In this document: piece after piece, positions 53,165 to 61,596 of the stretch | Numbering within the stretch: position 1 is the stretch's first letter | How the letters are laid out: the number at the start of each line of letters is the position of its first letter | Source: an uncultured Cytophagales bacterium | GTDB taxonomy: Bacteria > Bacteroidota > Bacteroidia > Cytophagales > Thermonemataceae | Reading direction: 5' to 3' | Length of the DNA stretch: 64,000 nt | Assembly: GCA_938002655.1 (NCBI GenBank) | Contig: CALLAC010000001.1 | Span: 1 to 64,000, forward strand | Translations under genes and position numbers: made by a program | The notes under the pieces: generated by a model | The model's input: the letters and a program-made list of their open reading frames with translations, nothing else | What the model was told of the DNA's origin: nothing | Database searches by the model: none

Positions 53165-54670
53165 ATGAAGCAACTTTTACTTGTTTATATTTTTACGTTT
53201 TTTTTGTATAACCTTGCTTTTTCGCAGGGTTTGCCTAATACGCCCTTTCATTTGCATAATTTCAACAATTATCATTTGCTCAATCCGGCGGCGGCAGGGT
53301 TGCAGCCTGTGTTTGGTTCAGGGGAAGATCCGCTTTTTTTCTTTACTTTCCACAGGCAACAAATTGGCTCTTTTCAGAATGTGCCTACTTACGCTTCGTT
53401 GAGTTTTAATAAGTACATCTACAAAAGAGGTGCTCCCAAATTAGATGAATACGGCAGACAACTTCGTGATAAAAAAGGTAATCCTCTTTATGAAGAAGAG
53501 CTTACTGCCAATGCTATTGGGGGGAATGTCTATAATTTTTCTCGAAGTATTTGGCGTACTACGGGGCTATGGTTTTCGTATGCACGTGAAGTGAAGGTGA
53601 AGTTTATGGAAAGCCTCTTTGGAATACCCGTAGAAAATTTGCGTCTTGGCTTGGCAATGGGGATGGAAAACGACGGCTTCAATCTGCCTGATAATGGTAC
53701 AATCAATGACCCTATTCTGTTGAACAGACGCGATCGATTTGCCCGTCCCGTAGGGCAATTTGGTTTGATGTACGTGTTTGGTGGTAAATCTGGACCTTTT
53801 AGTGCTTGGGAATTGGGAGCAGGTTTGCCTCGCTTGTTCAAACCTTCTTCTACATACAATTATGAGGGATTTTTTCCCATAGCCAACTGGTTCGTTTCAT
53901 TAGCTCGGCAATTTAGCTCCGATAAAGTTATGTTCTGGAGTATGAAGCCCATGCTTATTTTCCGAAGGTTTGATAATCAGACTTCTACGCTTGAAATCAA
54001 CAATACTTTCAATTATGTGAACGATAAGAAACAACATTGGTTTGGAGCAAGTTGGATTAAAGACTACGGCTTTGCCGTGATGGCAGGCACTAAATTTTAC
54101 TACTCCAAATTTGGGATTAGCTATACCTTCAAATTTAATGATGAACAAGCGGGTTTCAATAAAAACCCTGTTCACGAAATACAGCTCATTTATAACCTCC
54201 GTAAACTTTCTAGCCTGGATACTTCTTTCATCAATATGGAGCCACCACCTCAGGATACTACACTCTATGATGATGAAGTTGCCTTAGAAGAAATTATTAT
54301 CAAAGATACCGTTACTGAAAAAGATAGTGTCATCATAGAAACAGAGTTTCCTGTACATCCCGATACACTTTCGGAAGCCTCTCGTGAGCAGTTGCGTCAG
54401 AAGTATTATCGCAGTTATGTGATTTTTGGCTCTTTTATGATCAAAGAAAATGCCGAACGCCGTCAAAAAGAGTTAATAAGCCGTTACAAATTTAATGCAA
54501 AAATACGACAGAGCCCAATCAATAAATTTTACGAGGTGTATGTGATGGCTTCGGATAATTTTGATAAAGCCGATAAGTTCGCTTTGCAACTTCAAAAACG
54601 TTTCAACGATAGAACTATCTGGATTTTGTGTGTACCAAGAAAGCCCGAAGAGCAGAAAGAAGATGAGTAG
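53165..54670 (+). CDS. PorP/SprF-family outer-membrane protein fused to a SPOR domain
   Basis: The 501-aa protein has a signal peptide ('KQLLLVYIFTFFLYNLAFSQ'), a PorP/SprF-type beta-barrel (~25-370) with 'NNYHLLNPAAAGLQPVFG' and 'MKPMLIFRRFDN', a linker with acidic residues, and a C-terminal SPOR domain (~430-495; 'YVIFGSFMIKENAERRQKELISRY' ... 'YEVYVMASDNFDKADKFALQL'). SPOR domains bind denuded peptidoglycan, so the fusion would tie the barrel to the wall. Start ATG 53165 is chosen from several in-frame ATGs because it gives the cleanest signal peptide. The typical PorP partner genes (SprA, GldK-N) are not adjacent. Confidence 0.85.
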   Translation: MKQLLLVYIFTFFLYNLAFSQGLPNTPFHLHNFNNYHLLNPAAAGLQPVFGSGEDPLFFFTFHRQQIGSFQNVPTYASLSFNKYIYKRGAPKLDEYGRQLRDKKGNPLYEEELTANAIGGNVYNFSRSIWRTTGLWFSYAREVKVKFMESLFGIPVENLRLGLAMGMENDGFNLPDNGTINDPILLNRRDRFARPVGQFGLMYVFGGKSGPFSAWELGAGLPRLFKPSSTYNYEGFFPIANWFVSLARQFSSDKVMFWSMKPMLIFRRFDNQTSTLEINNTFNYVNDKKQHWFGASWIKDYGFAVMAGTKFYYSKFGISYTFKFNDEQAGFNKNPVHEIQLIYNLRKLSSLDTSFINMEPPPQDTTLYDDEVALEEIIIKDTVTEKDSVIIETEFPVHPDTLSEASREQLRQKYYRSYVIFGSFMIKENAERRQKELISRYKFNAKIRQSPINKFYEVYVMASDNFDKADKFALQLQKRFNDRTIWILCVPRKPEEQKEDE

Positions 54671-54673
54671 CGT

Positions 54674-55027
54674 TTAAAAGCAATCCTGAAAATGTTCTAT
54701 TTCGCCGTTTTCAATGATTGCCACAATATCGAAGCGAATATTTCCTTGCCAATTTTTCTGAAAAATAAAATTTTCGGCTGTTTGGCGAATTAGAGTTTTT
54801 TTCTTTGCTGAAATGCTTTGTTCAGGGTAGCCGAAATCTGCATTTTTACGATAGCGAACTTCTACAAATACAAGCCAATTATTTTGTTGGGCAATTAAGT
54901 CTATTTCGCCTTTACCAAAACGATAGTTTTGAGCAAGAATTTCGTAGCCCTTTTCTTGCAGAAAAGTTTTCGCTTGATTTTCGTAAAAAAAGCCTTTTTC
55001 AAGTGCTTTCAGGCTTCTTTGGCTCAT
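54674..55027 (-). CDS. YraN-family (UPF0102) endonuclease-like protein
   Basis: The 117-aa protein has the UPF0102 pattern 'GFFYENQAKTFLQEKGYEILAQNYRFGKGEIDLIAQ' and 'WLVFVEVRYRKN', which contains the endonuclease-like (E)ID...(E)VK-type catalytic set. Its role in DNA metabolism is proposed only. Its first ~9 codons overlap the last part of the mscS-like gene by 29 bases in another frame, so translation is probably coupled. Confidence 0.9.
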   Translation of the reverse strand: MSQRSLKALEKGFFYENQAKTFLQEKGYEILAQNYRFGKGEIDLIAQQNNWLVFVEVRYRKNADFGYPEQSISAKKKTLIRQTAENFIFQKNWQGNIRFDIVAIIENGEIEHFQDCF

Positions 55028-56135
55028 CGTTTTTTACAAAAACGGTTTGTGTAGGGAAGGCAAATTCAGCACCATTGCGAGTAACAATTTCATGAATTTT
55101 AAAGTTGATTTCATCTTTTACTCGCATAAAGTCAAAAAAGTCGTTGGTAACAACGAAATAATAAATCTGAATTTTAAGAGCATGGCTACCGAATTCAGAG
55201 AAAAATACCTGGCTGTTTTGATCGGTACGAGTATGTTGGTGCAAATAATCATAGATCTCGTCACGAATAGCTTTTAGTACAGGCATGGGGGTTTGGTAGG
55301 TGAGGTCTAACTCAAACATAGCTCGCCAAGTAACTCGGTTTGTCAGGTTATCTACGGGCTTATCAACCATTGTTTTGTTGGGCAAAGTAACAATAGAACG
55401 CTCAATAGTGCGTATGCGTGTAGTACGAAAACCTACTTTTTCCACTCTGCCAGTGATGTTATCTACTCTTACCAAATCACCTGTGATAAAGGGTTTATCT
55501 AAAAAAATAGTAAACGAAGCAAAAAGGTTTTCGAGGGTTTCTTTCCCTGCTAGGGCTACTGCCAATCCACCAATGCCTAACCCTGTAATAATAGCATTTA
55601 CATTGAAATTCAGAATGTTGCTTAAAGTAAAAATAAAAATCACCAGTACTGTCAGCACTTTGCTAACTTCTTTTAGGTATGGAATCAGATGGTCATCCAT
55701 ACGTGATTCTGTAAGACGGGCTTTTTCCTGAAAGTATAAGCCCCAAAAGTTGATAACTCGGAGTACAAAAAGTGTAAAAAGCACTATCAAAAAAACTTGG
55801 TAAGACTTATTTAGTAAGAAATGCAGTCCGAATTCGTTGCGAGGGGCTAAATTCCAACTTTGTGGAAAATTAAGTTGTTGTAAGGCAATGTAGAAGAATA
55901 GAAATACCAAAAATCGTTTGATAGATTTTTGTGTAAACAGAATAAAACTGCTCAACACATTTTTATCGCTTTTGATTTTTCGGATGAATATTTTAGAGAT
56001 AAGGCGTAAAATAAGAGGAGCCAAAATACCTTTGAATAGTATGGCCATTAAAACAAAAGCCAAAAAAGCCGCAATCTGAGAAGGTTTATTTTCTAAAATG
56101 GTGTATGAAAAATAGCGATTTACCCATTCAAACAT
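54999..56135 (-). CDS. MscS-family mechanosensitive channel
   Basis: The 378-aa protein has spans at ~25-45, ~70-95, ~115-135 and ~155-180, then the pore-helix/beta-domain signature 'GLGIGGLAVALAGKETLENLFASFTIFLDKPF' and 'DLVRVDNITGRVEKVGFRTTRIRT'. It is a tension-gated channel of the MscS superfamily. The last 29 bases overlap yraN. The upstream gap (56136-56383) holds the structured element noted separately. Confidence 0.92.
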   Translation of the reverse strand: MFEWVNRYFSYTILENKPSQIAAFLAFVLMAILFKGILAPLILRLISKIFIRKIKSDKNVLSSFILFTQKSIKRFLVFLFFYIALQQLNFPQSWNLAPRNEFGLHFLLNKSYQVFLIVLFTLFVLRVINFWGLYFQEKARLTESRMDDHLIPYLKEVSKVLTVLVIFIFTLSNILNFNVNAIITGLGIGGLAVALAGKETLENLFASFTIFLDKPFITGDLVRVDNITGRVEKVGFRTTRIRTIERSIVTLPNKTMVDKPVDNLTNRVTWRAMFELDLTYQTPMPVLKAIRDEIYDYLHQHTRTDQNSQVFFSEFGSHALKIQIYYFVVTNDFFDFMRVKDEINFKIHEIVTRNGAEFAFPTQTVFVKNDEPKKPEST

Positions 56136-56224
56136 AATCTTAAAAGCTTGGTTTTCGATGCTAAATTAACAAAACATTGCCTTTGAGAAGTTTTTTTTGC
56201 AAAAAATCTAAACAAATTTCCTGG

Positions 56225-56350
56225 ACTTTGGTTTACAGTATCAGAAACCAAAGTTTTTCAACAAGCGTCTATCTGAAAAGATGTGCCTAGGTGTGCAATA
56301 CAGGGCAGTGATGGGAAGACCTCTGTAAGCACACTAAAAATAGGCACATC
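56225..56350. other. structured intergenic element: a 10-bp hairpin and a 71-base multi-helix fold
   Basis: Two features lie between the mscS-like start and the TerB-like stop. The first is ACTTTGGTTT-10-AAACCAAAGT (56225-56254). The second (56280-56350) has nested helices: GATGTGCCTA/TAGGCACATC, inside it GTGTGC/GCACAC, and inside that ACAGG.../...CCtCTGT with a 14-base loop. Such nested pairing is unlikely by chance. On the reverse strand it would be in the leader of mscS; it could also be an independent small RNA or a double-stranded DNA element. I cannot assign it to a known RNA class. Confidence 0.55.
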
Positions 56351-56383
56351 AAGATTTTTATGCAAGTCAAAAAATGAAAACAT

Positions 56384-56767
56384 TTAAGTACTATTGTGAG
56401 AATTGCGTACATAAGTGATAAAATCGCTTTGCACTCCCCAATCTTTGGCTATTTTAAGAAGCGAAGCGGCTTCGATCTCGCTCACATAGCCTTTGCTACG
56501 ATTAGCCTCCCAAATCTGACGTATGATTTCTAGCCTTTGTTCTTTGGTAAACTCAGCTATAACTGTATTGAAAAATCCTCGGGCTCTATCGAAGGCACTC
56601 AAATCATCTTGCAGAATAAATTCGTTCACCCATTGAAGTTCTTCTGTAGCATTCATTTTTTCAGCAGTTTCTTTGAGAATTTTTTGCTCATGTTCATCTA
56701 ATCCGTGATAGTTGAAAATGACCGATTTGAGCAAAAGCAAAACTTTCTTGTAATGGGAGCTAAGCAT
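56384..56767 (-). CDS. TerB-like helical protein
   Basis: The 127-aa product (from ATG 56767) is helical, with 'GLDEHEQKILKETAEKMNATEELQWVNEFI' and 'FTKEQRLEIIRQIWEANRSKGYVSEIEAASLLKIAKDWG', the EF-like acidic pattern of the TerB family of tellurite-resistance/metal-binding modules. The track ORF is longer but would overlap the end of menB in another frame. No other ter genes are nearby. Confidence 0.7.
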   Translation of the reverse strand: MLSSHYKKVLLLLKSVIFNYHGLDEHEQKILKETAEKMNATEELQWVNEFILQDDLSAFDRARGFFNTVIAEFTKEQRLEIIRQIWEANRSKGYVSEIEAASLLKIAKDWGVQSDFITYVRNSHNST

Positions 56768-56870
56768 CAGGGTAAATTTAGCACTTATGTACACCAACCG
56801 CAATTTAATGCGATTTTTTTTATCAAAAAAGAGTTTTTTAATAAAAGTAAAGAAATCTTGAAAAAAGATA

Positions 56871-57692
56871 TTAAGGGAATTTGGGATATTTTTGAAAATT
56901 GGGCTTTCGTTTTTCGAGGAAAGCATTTTTACCTTCTTGGGCTTCTTCGGTAAGATAGTAAAGCAAAGTAGCATTTCCTGCCAGTTCTTGAATACCTGCT
57001 TGTCCATCAAGCTCGGCATTCAGTCCTACTTTAATCATTCGTATTGCCAGTGGGCTCAATTGCTGAATTTCTCTGCACCATTGTACAACTTCTTCTTCCA
57101 ATTTTTCCAAAGGCACTACGGCATTGACAAGCCCCATTTCCAGTGCTTGCTGAGCATTGTATTGCCTACACAAAAACCAAATTTCGCGTGCTTTTTTCTG
57201 CCCTACGATACGAGCCAGATACGAAGCTCCAAAGCCTGCATCAAAGCTCCCTACTCGAGGACCTGTTTGTCCGAAAATGGCATTGTCAGAGGCTATGCTC
57301 AAATCGCATACTACATGAAGTACATGCCCACCGCCAATAGCATACCCATTGACCATAGCAATAACTGGCTTGGGCAGAGAGCGGATTTTTTTTTGTAAAT
57401 CTAAAACATTCAGACGAGGAATGCCATCTTCACCTACGTAGCCGCCGATGCCTTTTACGTTTTGGTCGCCACCGCTACAAAAGGCTTTATCTCCTTCGCC
57501 TGTAAGCACTACTACATTGATTTTGTTGCTATAACGGCAATAATCTACTGCTTCAATCATTTGCATTACTGTTTCGGGGCGAAAAGCATTCCGATAACGA
57601 GGGCGATTGATAGTAATTTTACCGATACCTTCAAAATACTCAAATTTGATATCGCTGTATTCTTGAATAGTTTCCCAAGGAAATTTTGACAT
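56871..57692 (-). CDS. menB: 1,4-dihydroxy-2-naphthoyl-CoA synthase
   Basis: The 273-aa crotonase-fold enzyme closes the naphthoate ring in menaquinone synthesis. Marks: '[28 protein letters not shown]', '[17 protein letters not shown]', '[24 protein letters not shown]', '[22 protein letters not shown]'. Full length. Start ATG 57692, with a reverse-strand TATTTTTG box at 57714-57721. Other men genes are not adjacent. Confidence 0.97.
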   Translation of the reverse strand: MSKFPWETIQEYSDIKFEYFEGIGKITINRPRYRNAFRPETVMQMIEAVDYCRYSNKINVVVLTGEGDKAFCSGGDQNVKGIGGYVGEDGIPRLNVLDLQKKIRSLPKPVIAMVNGYAIGGGHVLHVVCDLSIASDNAIFGQTGPRVGSFDAGFGASYLARIVGQKKAREIWFLCRQYNAQQALEMGLVNAVVPLEKLEEEVVQWCREIQQLSPLAIRMIKVGLNAELDGQAGIQELAGNATLLYYLTEEAQEGKNAFLEKRKPNFQKYPKFP

Positions 57693-57790
57693 AGCTTTCG
57701 AGGTTAAATGGTACAAAAATAAAACTAATCAATCTACGCATATGGTATAGCTTATAGAAAACTTTTGTCCAAAAAATTTGTTTGCAGAAT

Positions 57791-58504
57791 TTAGATTTCA
57801 ATGCTTTTGGCGGGTAGGCGGTTTACTTCCAAGATTTTTGTTGTAGCTAGTTGTAAAACGTATTCTACTTGCTCGTCGATAGTCATATAAGTAGTATCGA
57901 GAAAGTGAGCATCTTCTGCTTTTCGTAAGGGGCTTTCGGCTCGCGTAGTATCGATGCGGTCGCGAGTTTGCAGATTTTCAATAATTTTGTCTAAATCTAC
58001 GATTTCATCTTTTTCGATGAGTTCTTTTTGCCTGCGAATGGCACGTATGTACAGGTCGGCTGTCATAAAAACTTTTACTTCGGCATCGGGGAAAACTACT
58101 GTACCAATATCTCTGCCGTCCATAACAATTCCTCTTTTTTTTCCCATTTTTTGTTGCAGTCGTACCATTGCTTTTCTTACTTCAGGAATAGCACTGACTT
58201 GGCTTACTCTTTCAGAGATGTACATTTTTCTGATTTCTTCTTCTACATTCAAATTGTTGAGGAAAGTATCTGATTTTTGGGTGTTGGGGTTAAAGTGGAA
58301 AGAGATTTCAATATTTTCAAGAGCTTCGGAAATTGCTTTGGGGTTGGTGAGTTCTACATAATTTTCATAAAAATAAAGTGTAACGGCTCGGTACATTGCC
58401 CCTGTATCAATGTAGTTGTAGCCCAAAGCAGAGGCAACCAGTTTTGCCGTTGAACTCTTACCACAAGCTGAATAGCCGTCGAGTGCTATGATAATTTTTC
58501 GCAT
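57791..58504 (-). CDS. cmk: cytidylate kinase
   Basis: The 237-aa kinase phosphorylates (d)CMP. It shows the P-loop 'IIIALDGYSACGKSSTAKLVA', 'NYIDTGAMYRAVTLYF', 'GIVMDGRDIGTVVFPDAEVKVFMTA' and the Arg-rich lid 'RAIRRQKEL'. Start ATG 58504. In many bacteria cmk is beside rpsA; here the two are on opposite strands about 1.3 kb apart with rnpB between them. Confidence 0.96.
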   Translation of the reverse strand: MRKIIIALDGYSACGKSSTAKLVASALGYNYIDTGAMYRAVTLYFYENYVELTNPKAISEALENIEISFHFNPNTQKSDTFLNNLNVEEEIRKMYISERVSQVSAIPEVRKAMVRLQQKMGKKRGIVMDGRDIGTVVFPDAEVKVFMTADLYIRAIRRQKELIEKDEIVDLDKIIENLQTRDRIDTTRAESPLRKAEDAHFLDTTYMTIDEQVEYVLQLATTKILEVNRLPAKSIEI

Positions 58505-58517
58505 AAAAGTATAAATT

Positions 58518-58551
58518 AAAACCTACAAGGAATAAAGCCTTATAGGTCTTT
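58518..58551. repeat. imperfect palindromic repeat near cmk
   Basis: AAACCTACAAGG-7-CCTTATAGGT is an imperfect inverted repeat of the same CCT...AGG kind as those at 6952 and 52415, between cmk and the micro-lipoproteins. Confidence 0.5.
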
Positions 58552-58561
58552 TGTTTATGTG

Positions 58562-58723
58562 CTAACAATCTTTGATGGGGCAAGGTATTCGCCCTGATTT
58601 AGGCATTTTTCCGTTTCTTCTGCGTGGTGGTGCCTTGTAGCTTTGGCAAGCCTCTATGGTAAAAATCAACAACATTCCTGCTATGCAAGGCAATAAGCAA
58701 ATTTTTCTCAAAAACTTTAGCAT
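58562..58723 (-). CDS. 53-aa lipoprotein (below track cutoff)
   Basis: Reading the reverse strand from ATG 58723 gives a 53-aa product with a hydrophobic signal ('CIAGMLLIFTIEAC', lipobox ending at Cys) and a basic mature part with 'APPRRRNGKMPKSGRIPCP' and a final 'KDC'. The PCP...C ending resembles tiny Bacteroidota lipoproteins that I have seen but cannot name. It starts 5 bases after the neighbouring gene's stop. The track shows only a 96-codon frame (58599-58889) here, which is a shadow. Confidence 0.7.
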   Translation of the reverse strand: MLKFLRKICLLPCIAGMLLIFTIEACQSYKAPPRRRNGKMPKSGRIPCPIKDC

Positions 58724-58728
58724 TATTA

Positions 58729-58920
58729 CTATCTTCTACTCCTTGGATAACCTGTATAAGTTCGGAAATTGATGTCTTGCGAACGTTTAGTATAACGTAC
58801 CCAGGTTTGGCTATCGTAGCCTCCATGCCTGCGGCGATAGGCATAGCCATCTGTAGTACAAGATGCGGCAATAAGTGCCAAAAATGCAAAAAAAAGAAAA
58901 TAAATTACAGACTTTTTCAT
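58729..58920 (-). CDS. 63-aa lipoprotein with YAYRR..GGYDSQTW motif
   Basis: The ATG 58920 gives a 63-aa lipoprotein: signal 'YFLFFAFLALIAASC', then 'TTDGYAYRRRHGGYDSQTWVRYTKR'. The motif YAYRRxxGGYDSQTW also occurs in the product of 58934-59098, so the two are paralogs. The mature part is rich in Tyr, Arg and Gly. Function unknown. Confidence 0.72.
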   Translation of the reverse strand: MKKSVIYFLFFAFLALIAASCTTDGYAYRRRHGGYDSQTWVRYTKRSQDINFRTYTGYPRSRR

Positions 58921-58933
58921 ATTCAAATTTTTT

Positions 58934-59098
58934 TTAACGAGCTTTCTTGTTGTACCAATAAGGGTAATGCTTTTTGGGTATCCAAGTTTGGCTATCATAG
59001 CCGCCGTACTTACGACGATACGCATAACTATTACTCCCACAGGAAGATAAAGCTATTATGCAAGCCAAACACAATAAAACAAGCCACAACTTTTGCAT
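58934..59098 (-). CDS. 54-aa lipoprotein, paralog of the next gene
   Basis: From ATG 59098 the product is 54 aa: 'WLVLLCLACIIALSSC' lipobox, then 'GSNSYAYRRKYGGYDSQTWIPKKHYPYWYNKKAR'. A GTG six codons upstream (59116) is a less likely start. It is first of the three tandem micro-lipoproteins, 13 bases ahead of the second. Confidence 0.7.
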   Translation of the reverse strand: MQKLWLVLLCLACIIALSSCGSNSYAYRRKYGGYDSQTWIPKKHYPYWYNKKAR

Positions 59099-59187
59099 AA
59101 AATTCAGATTTTTCACAAATATTCAGATTTTTTGAGAAAAAGTCAAAACTTCTTGCTAAAATTTTATGAAAAAAGCATAAAAAATGC

Positions 59188-59195
59188 TAAATTTG
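59188..59195 (+). promoter_or_regulatory. -7 box TAAATTTG of rnpB
   Basis: TAAATTTG ends four bases before the first base of the RNase P RNA P1 helix, which is the expected distance to the start of transcription. No clear TTTG at -33. Confidence 0.5.
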
Positions 59196-59198
59196 CTC

Positions 59199-59574
59199 GC
59201 TACAAGTCGTCTTATCGCTTGGGAAAACCAAGAGGAAAGTCCGGGCAACACAGAGCAACCTGCTTCCTAACAGGAAGGCAGTAGGCTTGCCTACTGACAG
59301 AAAGTGCCACAGAAAACAAACCGCCTTGCTTATTAGCAAGGTAAGGGTGAAAAGGTGGTGTAAGAGACCACCGCTTTGCTGGTGACAGCAAAGGCAAGGC
59401 AAACCTCAGGTGTTGAAAGACCAAATAAGTTGGCATTAGCAATACACTTGCTACAAAGGTGGCTCGCCTGTAGCCAACGGGTAGGTCGATAGAGGCTTAT
59501 TGCGAAATATGCCCTAGATAAATGATAAGACGTGCCCAACAAGCACGACAGAACCCGGCTTACAGACTTGTAGC
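59199..59574 (+). ncRNA. rnpB: RNase P RNA (bacterial type)
   Basis: The RNA has all universal P RNA blocks in order: 'GAGGAAAGTCCGGGC' (59231-59245), 'ACAGAAA' elements, 'GGTAAGGGTGAAA', 'AGAGACCACCGC' and 'TAGATAAATGATAAGACG', and 'GACAGAACCCGGCTTA' at the 3' end. P1 is perfect: GCTACAAGTC (59199-59208) pairs with GACTTGTAGC (59565-59574), followed by TTTTTT. Three reverse-strand ORFs in the track (59187-59542) are shadows of this RNA. Confidence 0.97.
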
Positions 59575-59665
59575 TTTTTTTGAAAAAATCTTCTTACCCC
59601 AAATTGCCAACCTCTGACCCTACAAAGAAAGATAACCCAAAACGCAAAAATATTTTTCTTAAATC

Positions 59666-59696
59666 TTTGATAGTAAGAAAAAAACTCCTACCTTTG
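59666..59696 (+). promoter_or_regulatory. rpsA promoter (TTTG-N19-TACCTTTG)
   Basis: TTTG at 59666-59669 and TACCTTTG at 59689-59696, ideal 19-base spacer. The leader is about 70 bases long, longer than for other genes here. Confidence 0.7.
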
Positions 59697-59727
59697 CACT
59701 CCTAAAAATTAATGTTCAACTAAATTT

Positions 59728-59765
59728 CAGCTTGCTTGCCCCGCAGGCTGATGTAAAAAGGGCAA
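59728..59765 (+). promoter_or_regulatory. rpsA leader with two mutually exclusive hairpins
   Basis: CAGCTTGC (59728-59735) can pair with GCAGGCTG (59743-59750). TTGCCC (59736-59741), inside that loop, can pair with GGGCAA (59760-59765), six bases before the ATG. The two pairings compete, which is the form of an autoregulatory leader. S1 feedback on its own message is known in other bacteria; here it is only suggested. Confidence 0.4.
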
Positions 59766-59771
59766 AACGTT

Positions 59772-61586
59772 ATGAATCAAACTAACACAGATTTTAATTG
59801 GGACATTGTAGAAGGCAACAAGGGCTTTGGTAGCAACTACTCCGAAGCCGAACGCAAACAAATGCTCGAAATGTACGGCTCTACACTTGCCGAAGTAGAA
59901 GAAGGCAAAGTAGTAAAAGGTAGAGTAGTTACAATTACCGACCGCGAAGTACTCGTAGATATTGGTTTTAAAGCGGATGGTACTATTCCTCGTTCCGAAT
60001 TCAGAGATACCCCCGAACTCAAAGTGGGCGATGAAATTGATGTGTATGTAGAAAAAAGAGAAAGTAAAACAGGACAAATAGAGCTTTCTCGCAAAAAAGC
60101 TAAACTCCTAATTGCTTGGGAAAAAATCAAAGAAGCCTATGAAAATGATCTGGTGATTGAAGGCTTTGTGAAAAGACGCACCAAAGGCGGTTTGGTTGTT
60201 GATTTGTTCGGAATAGAATCTTTCTTGCCTGGCTCACAAATTGATGTAAAGCCCATTCGCGATTTTGATGTGTTTGTAGGCAAGAAAATGGAAGTCAAAG
60301 TTGTAAAAATTAACTATTCTAACGATAACGTTGTCGTTTCGCATAAAGTACTCATTGAAAAAGACCTTGAAGAGCAACGCAGTCAAATTCTGGCTAACCT
60401 TGAAAGAGGACAGGTGCTAGAGGGCGTTATCAAGAATATGACAAACTTTGGCGTATTTATCGATTTGGGAGGCGTTGATGGTCTTTTGCATATTACTGAT
60501 ATTTCTTGGGGCAGAATTTCGCACCCCGAAGAAATGCTTTCCCTTGACCAAAAAGTGCGTGTGGTTGTGCTTGATTTTGACGAGGATAAAAAACGCATCT
60601 CTTTGGGAATGAAGCAACTTACCCCTCATCCTTGGGAATCATTAGACCCTTCTATTGAGGTAGGTTCACGGGTAAAAGGAAAAATTGTGAATGTAGCAGA
60701 CTACGGTGCTTTCCTTGAAATTATGCCCGGTGTAGAAGGGCTTATCCATGTTTCGGAAATGTCTTGGTCGCAACATTTGCGTAACCCACAAGATTTCTTG
60801 AAAATTGGTGATGAAGTAGAGGCTGTTGTACTTGCCCTAGACCGCGAAGAGCGTAAAATGTCGCTAGGAATTAAGCAACTTACCGAAGATCCTTGGACCA
60901 AACCCGACATGGCTGTCAAATATGCCGTAGGCACCGTGCACAAAGGTGTGGTACGTAATCTTACCAATTTTGGTTTATTCTTAGAACTCGAAGAAGGTAT
61001 AGATGGACTTGTGCACGTTTCGGATCTTTCTTGGACAAAGAAAATCAAAAGCCCTTCTGAATTTGTAAAAGTAGGTGATGAGCTAGAAGTGAAAGTGTTG
61101 GAACTTGATTTAGAAAATCGCCGTTTAGCTCTTGGGCACAAACAATTAGAGGAAAATCCTTGGGATACTTTTGAAACTATCTTTACCGAAGGTTCTGTGC
61201 ATCAATGCACCATTCAAGCCAAAACTGATAAAGGTGCAGTTTTAGAGCTTCCTTACGGTATTGAAGGTTTCTGCAATACCAAAAATTTAGTAAAAGCTGA
61301 CGGTACGCAACCCGAAGTAGGTGAAACCTTAGATTTCAAAGTAGTAGAGTTTGTGAAAGGAGAAAAGAAAATCGTTCTTTCGCACCTTGCTACCTATGCC
61401 GAAGAAAAGAAAGAGAAAAAAGGTAAAACCAAAGAAAAAGAACAAGAAGCAGAAGCAAATGTTACTTTGGAAAGTTTGCCTGCTGAAACACTCGCTGATA
61501 CCGCAGTAGTAGAAGAAACCAAAAAGAAAAGAGGAAGAAAGAAAAAATCAGAAACCGAAAGCTCGGAAGAAAATACAACCTCATAA
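59772..61586 (+). CDS. rpsA: 30S ribosomal protein S1
   Basis: The 604-aa protein has six S1 (OB) repeats, at about 33-105, 120-190, 205-275, 290-360, 377-447 and 463-525 (for example 'GVIKNMTNFGVFIDLGGVDGLLHITDISW'). A Lys/Glu-rich tail follows, ending in 'KRGRKKKSETESSEENTTS'. It captures mRNA on the ribosome, a role of special weight in Bacteroidota that do not use Shine-Dalgarno sites. Start ATG 59772. Confidence 0.97.
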   Translation: MNQTNTDFNWDIVEGNKGFGSNYSEAERKQMLEMYGSTLAEVEEGKVVKGRVVTITDREVLVDIGFKADGTIPRSEFRDTPELKVGDEIDVYVEKRESKTGQIELSRKKAKLLIAWEKIKEAYENDLVIEGFVKRRTKGGLVVDLFGIESFLPGSQIDVKPIRDFDVFVGKKMEVKVVKINYSNDNVVVSHKVLIEKDLEEQRSQILANLERGQVLEGVIKNMTNFGVFIDLGGVDGLLHITDISWGRISHPEEMLSLDQKVRVVVLDFDEDKKRISLGMKQLTPHPWESLDPSIEVGSRVKGKIVNVADYGAFLEIMPGVEGLIHVSEMSWSQHLRNPQDFLKIGDEVEAVVLALDREERKMSLGIKQLTEDPWTKPDMAVKYAVGTVHKGVVRNLTNFGLFLELEEGIDGLVHVSDLSWTKKIKSPSEFVKVGDELEVKVLELDLENRRLALGHKQLEENPWDTFETIFTEGSVHQCTIQAKTDKGAVLELPYGIEGFCNTKNLVKADGTQPEVGETLDFKVVEFVKGEKKIVLSHLATYAEEKKEKKGKTKEKEQEAEANVTLESLPAETLADTAVVEETKKKRGRKKKSETESSEENTTS

Positions 61587-61596
61587 CACTTATCTC

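Noticed and set aside
56768-57019. N-terminal extension of the TerB-like ORF
   Set aside because: It overlaps the C-terminal coding part of menB in a different frame and adds no conserved sequence; ATG 56767 is a good start.
58599-58889. 96-codon reverse ORF
   Set aside because: It runs across two lipoprotein genes in another frame. The in-frame reading of those gives signal peptides and lipoboxes; this one does not.
59187-59542. Reverse-strand ORFs of 69-76 codons
   Set aside because: They lie wholly within the RNase P RNA gene; the conserved P RNA blocks and the perfect P1 helix explain the sequence.
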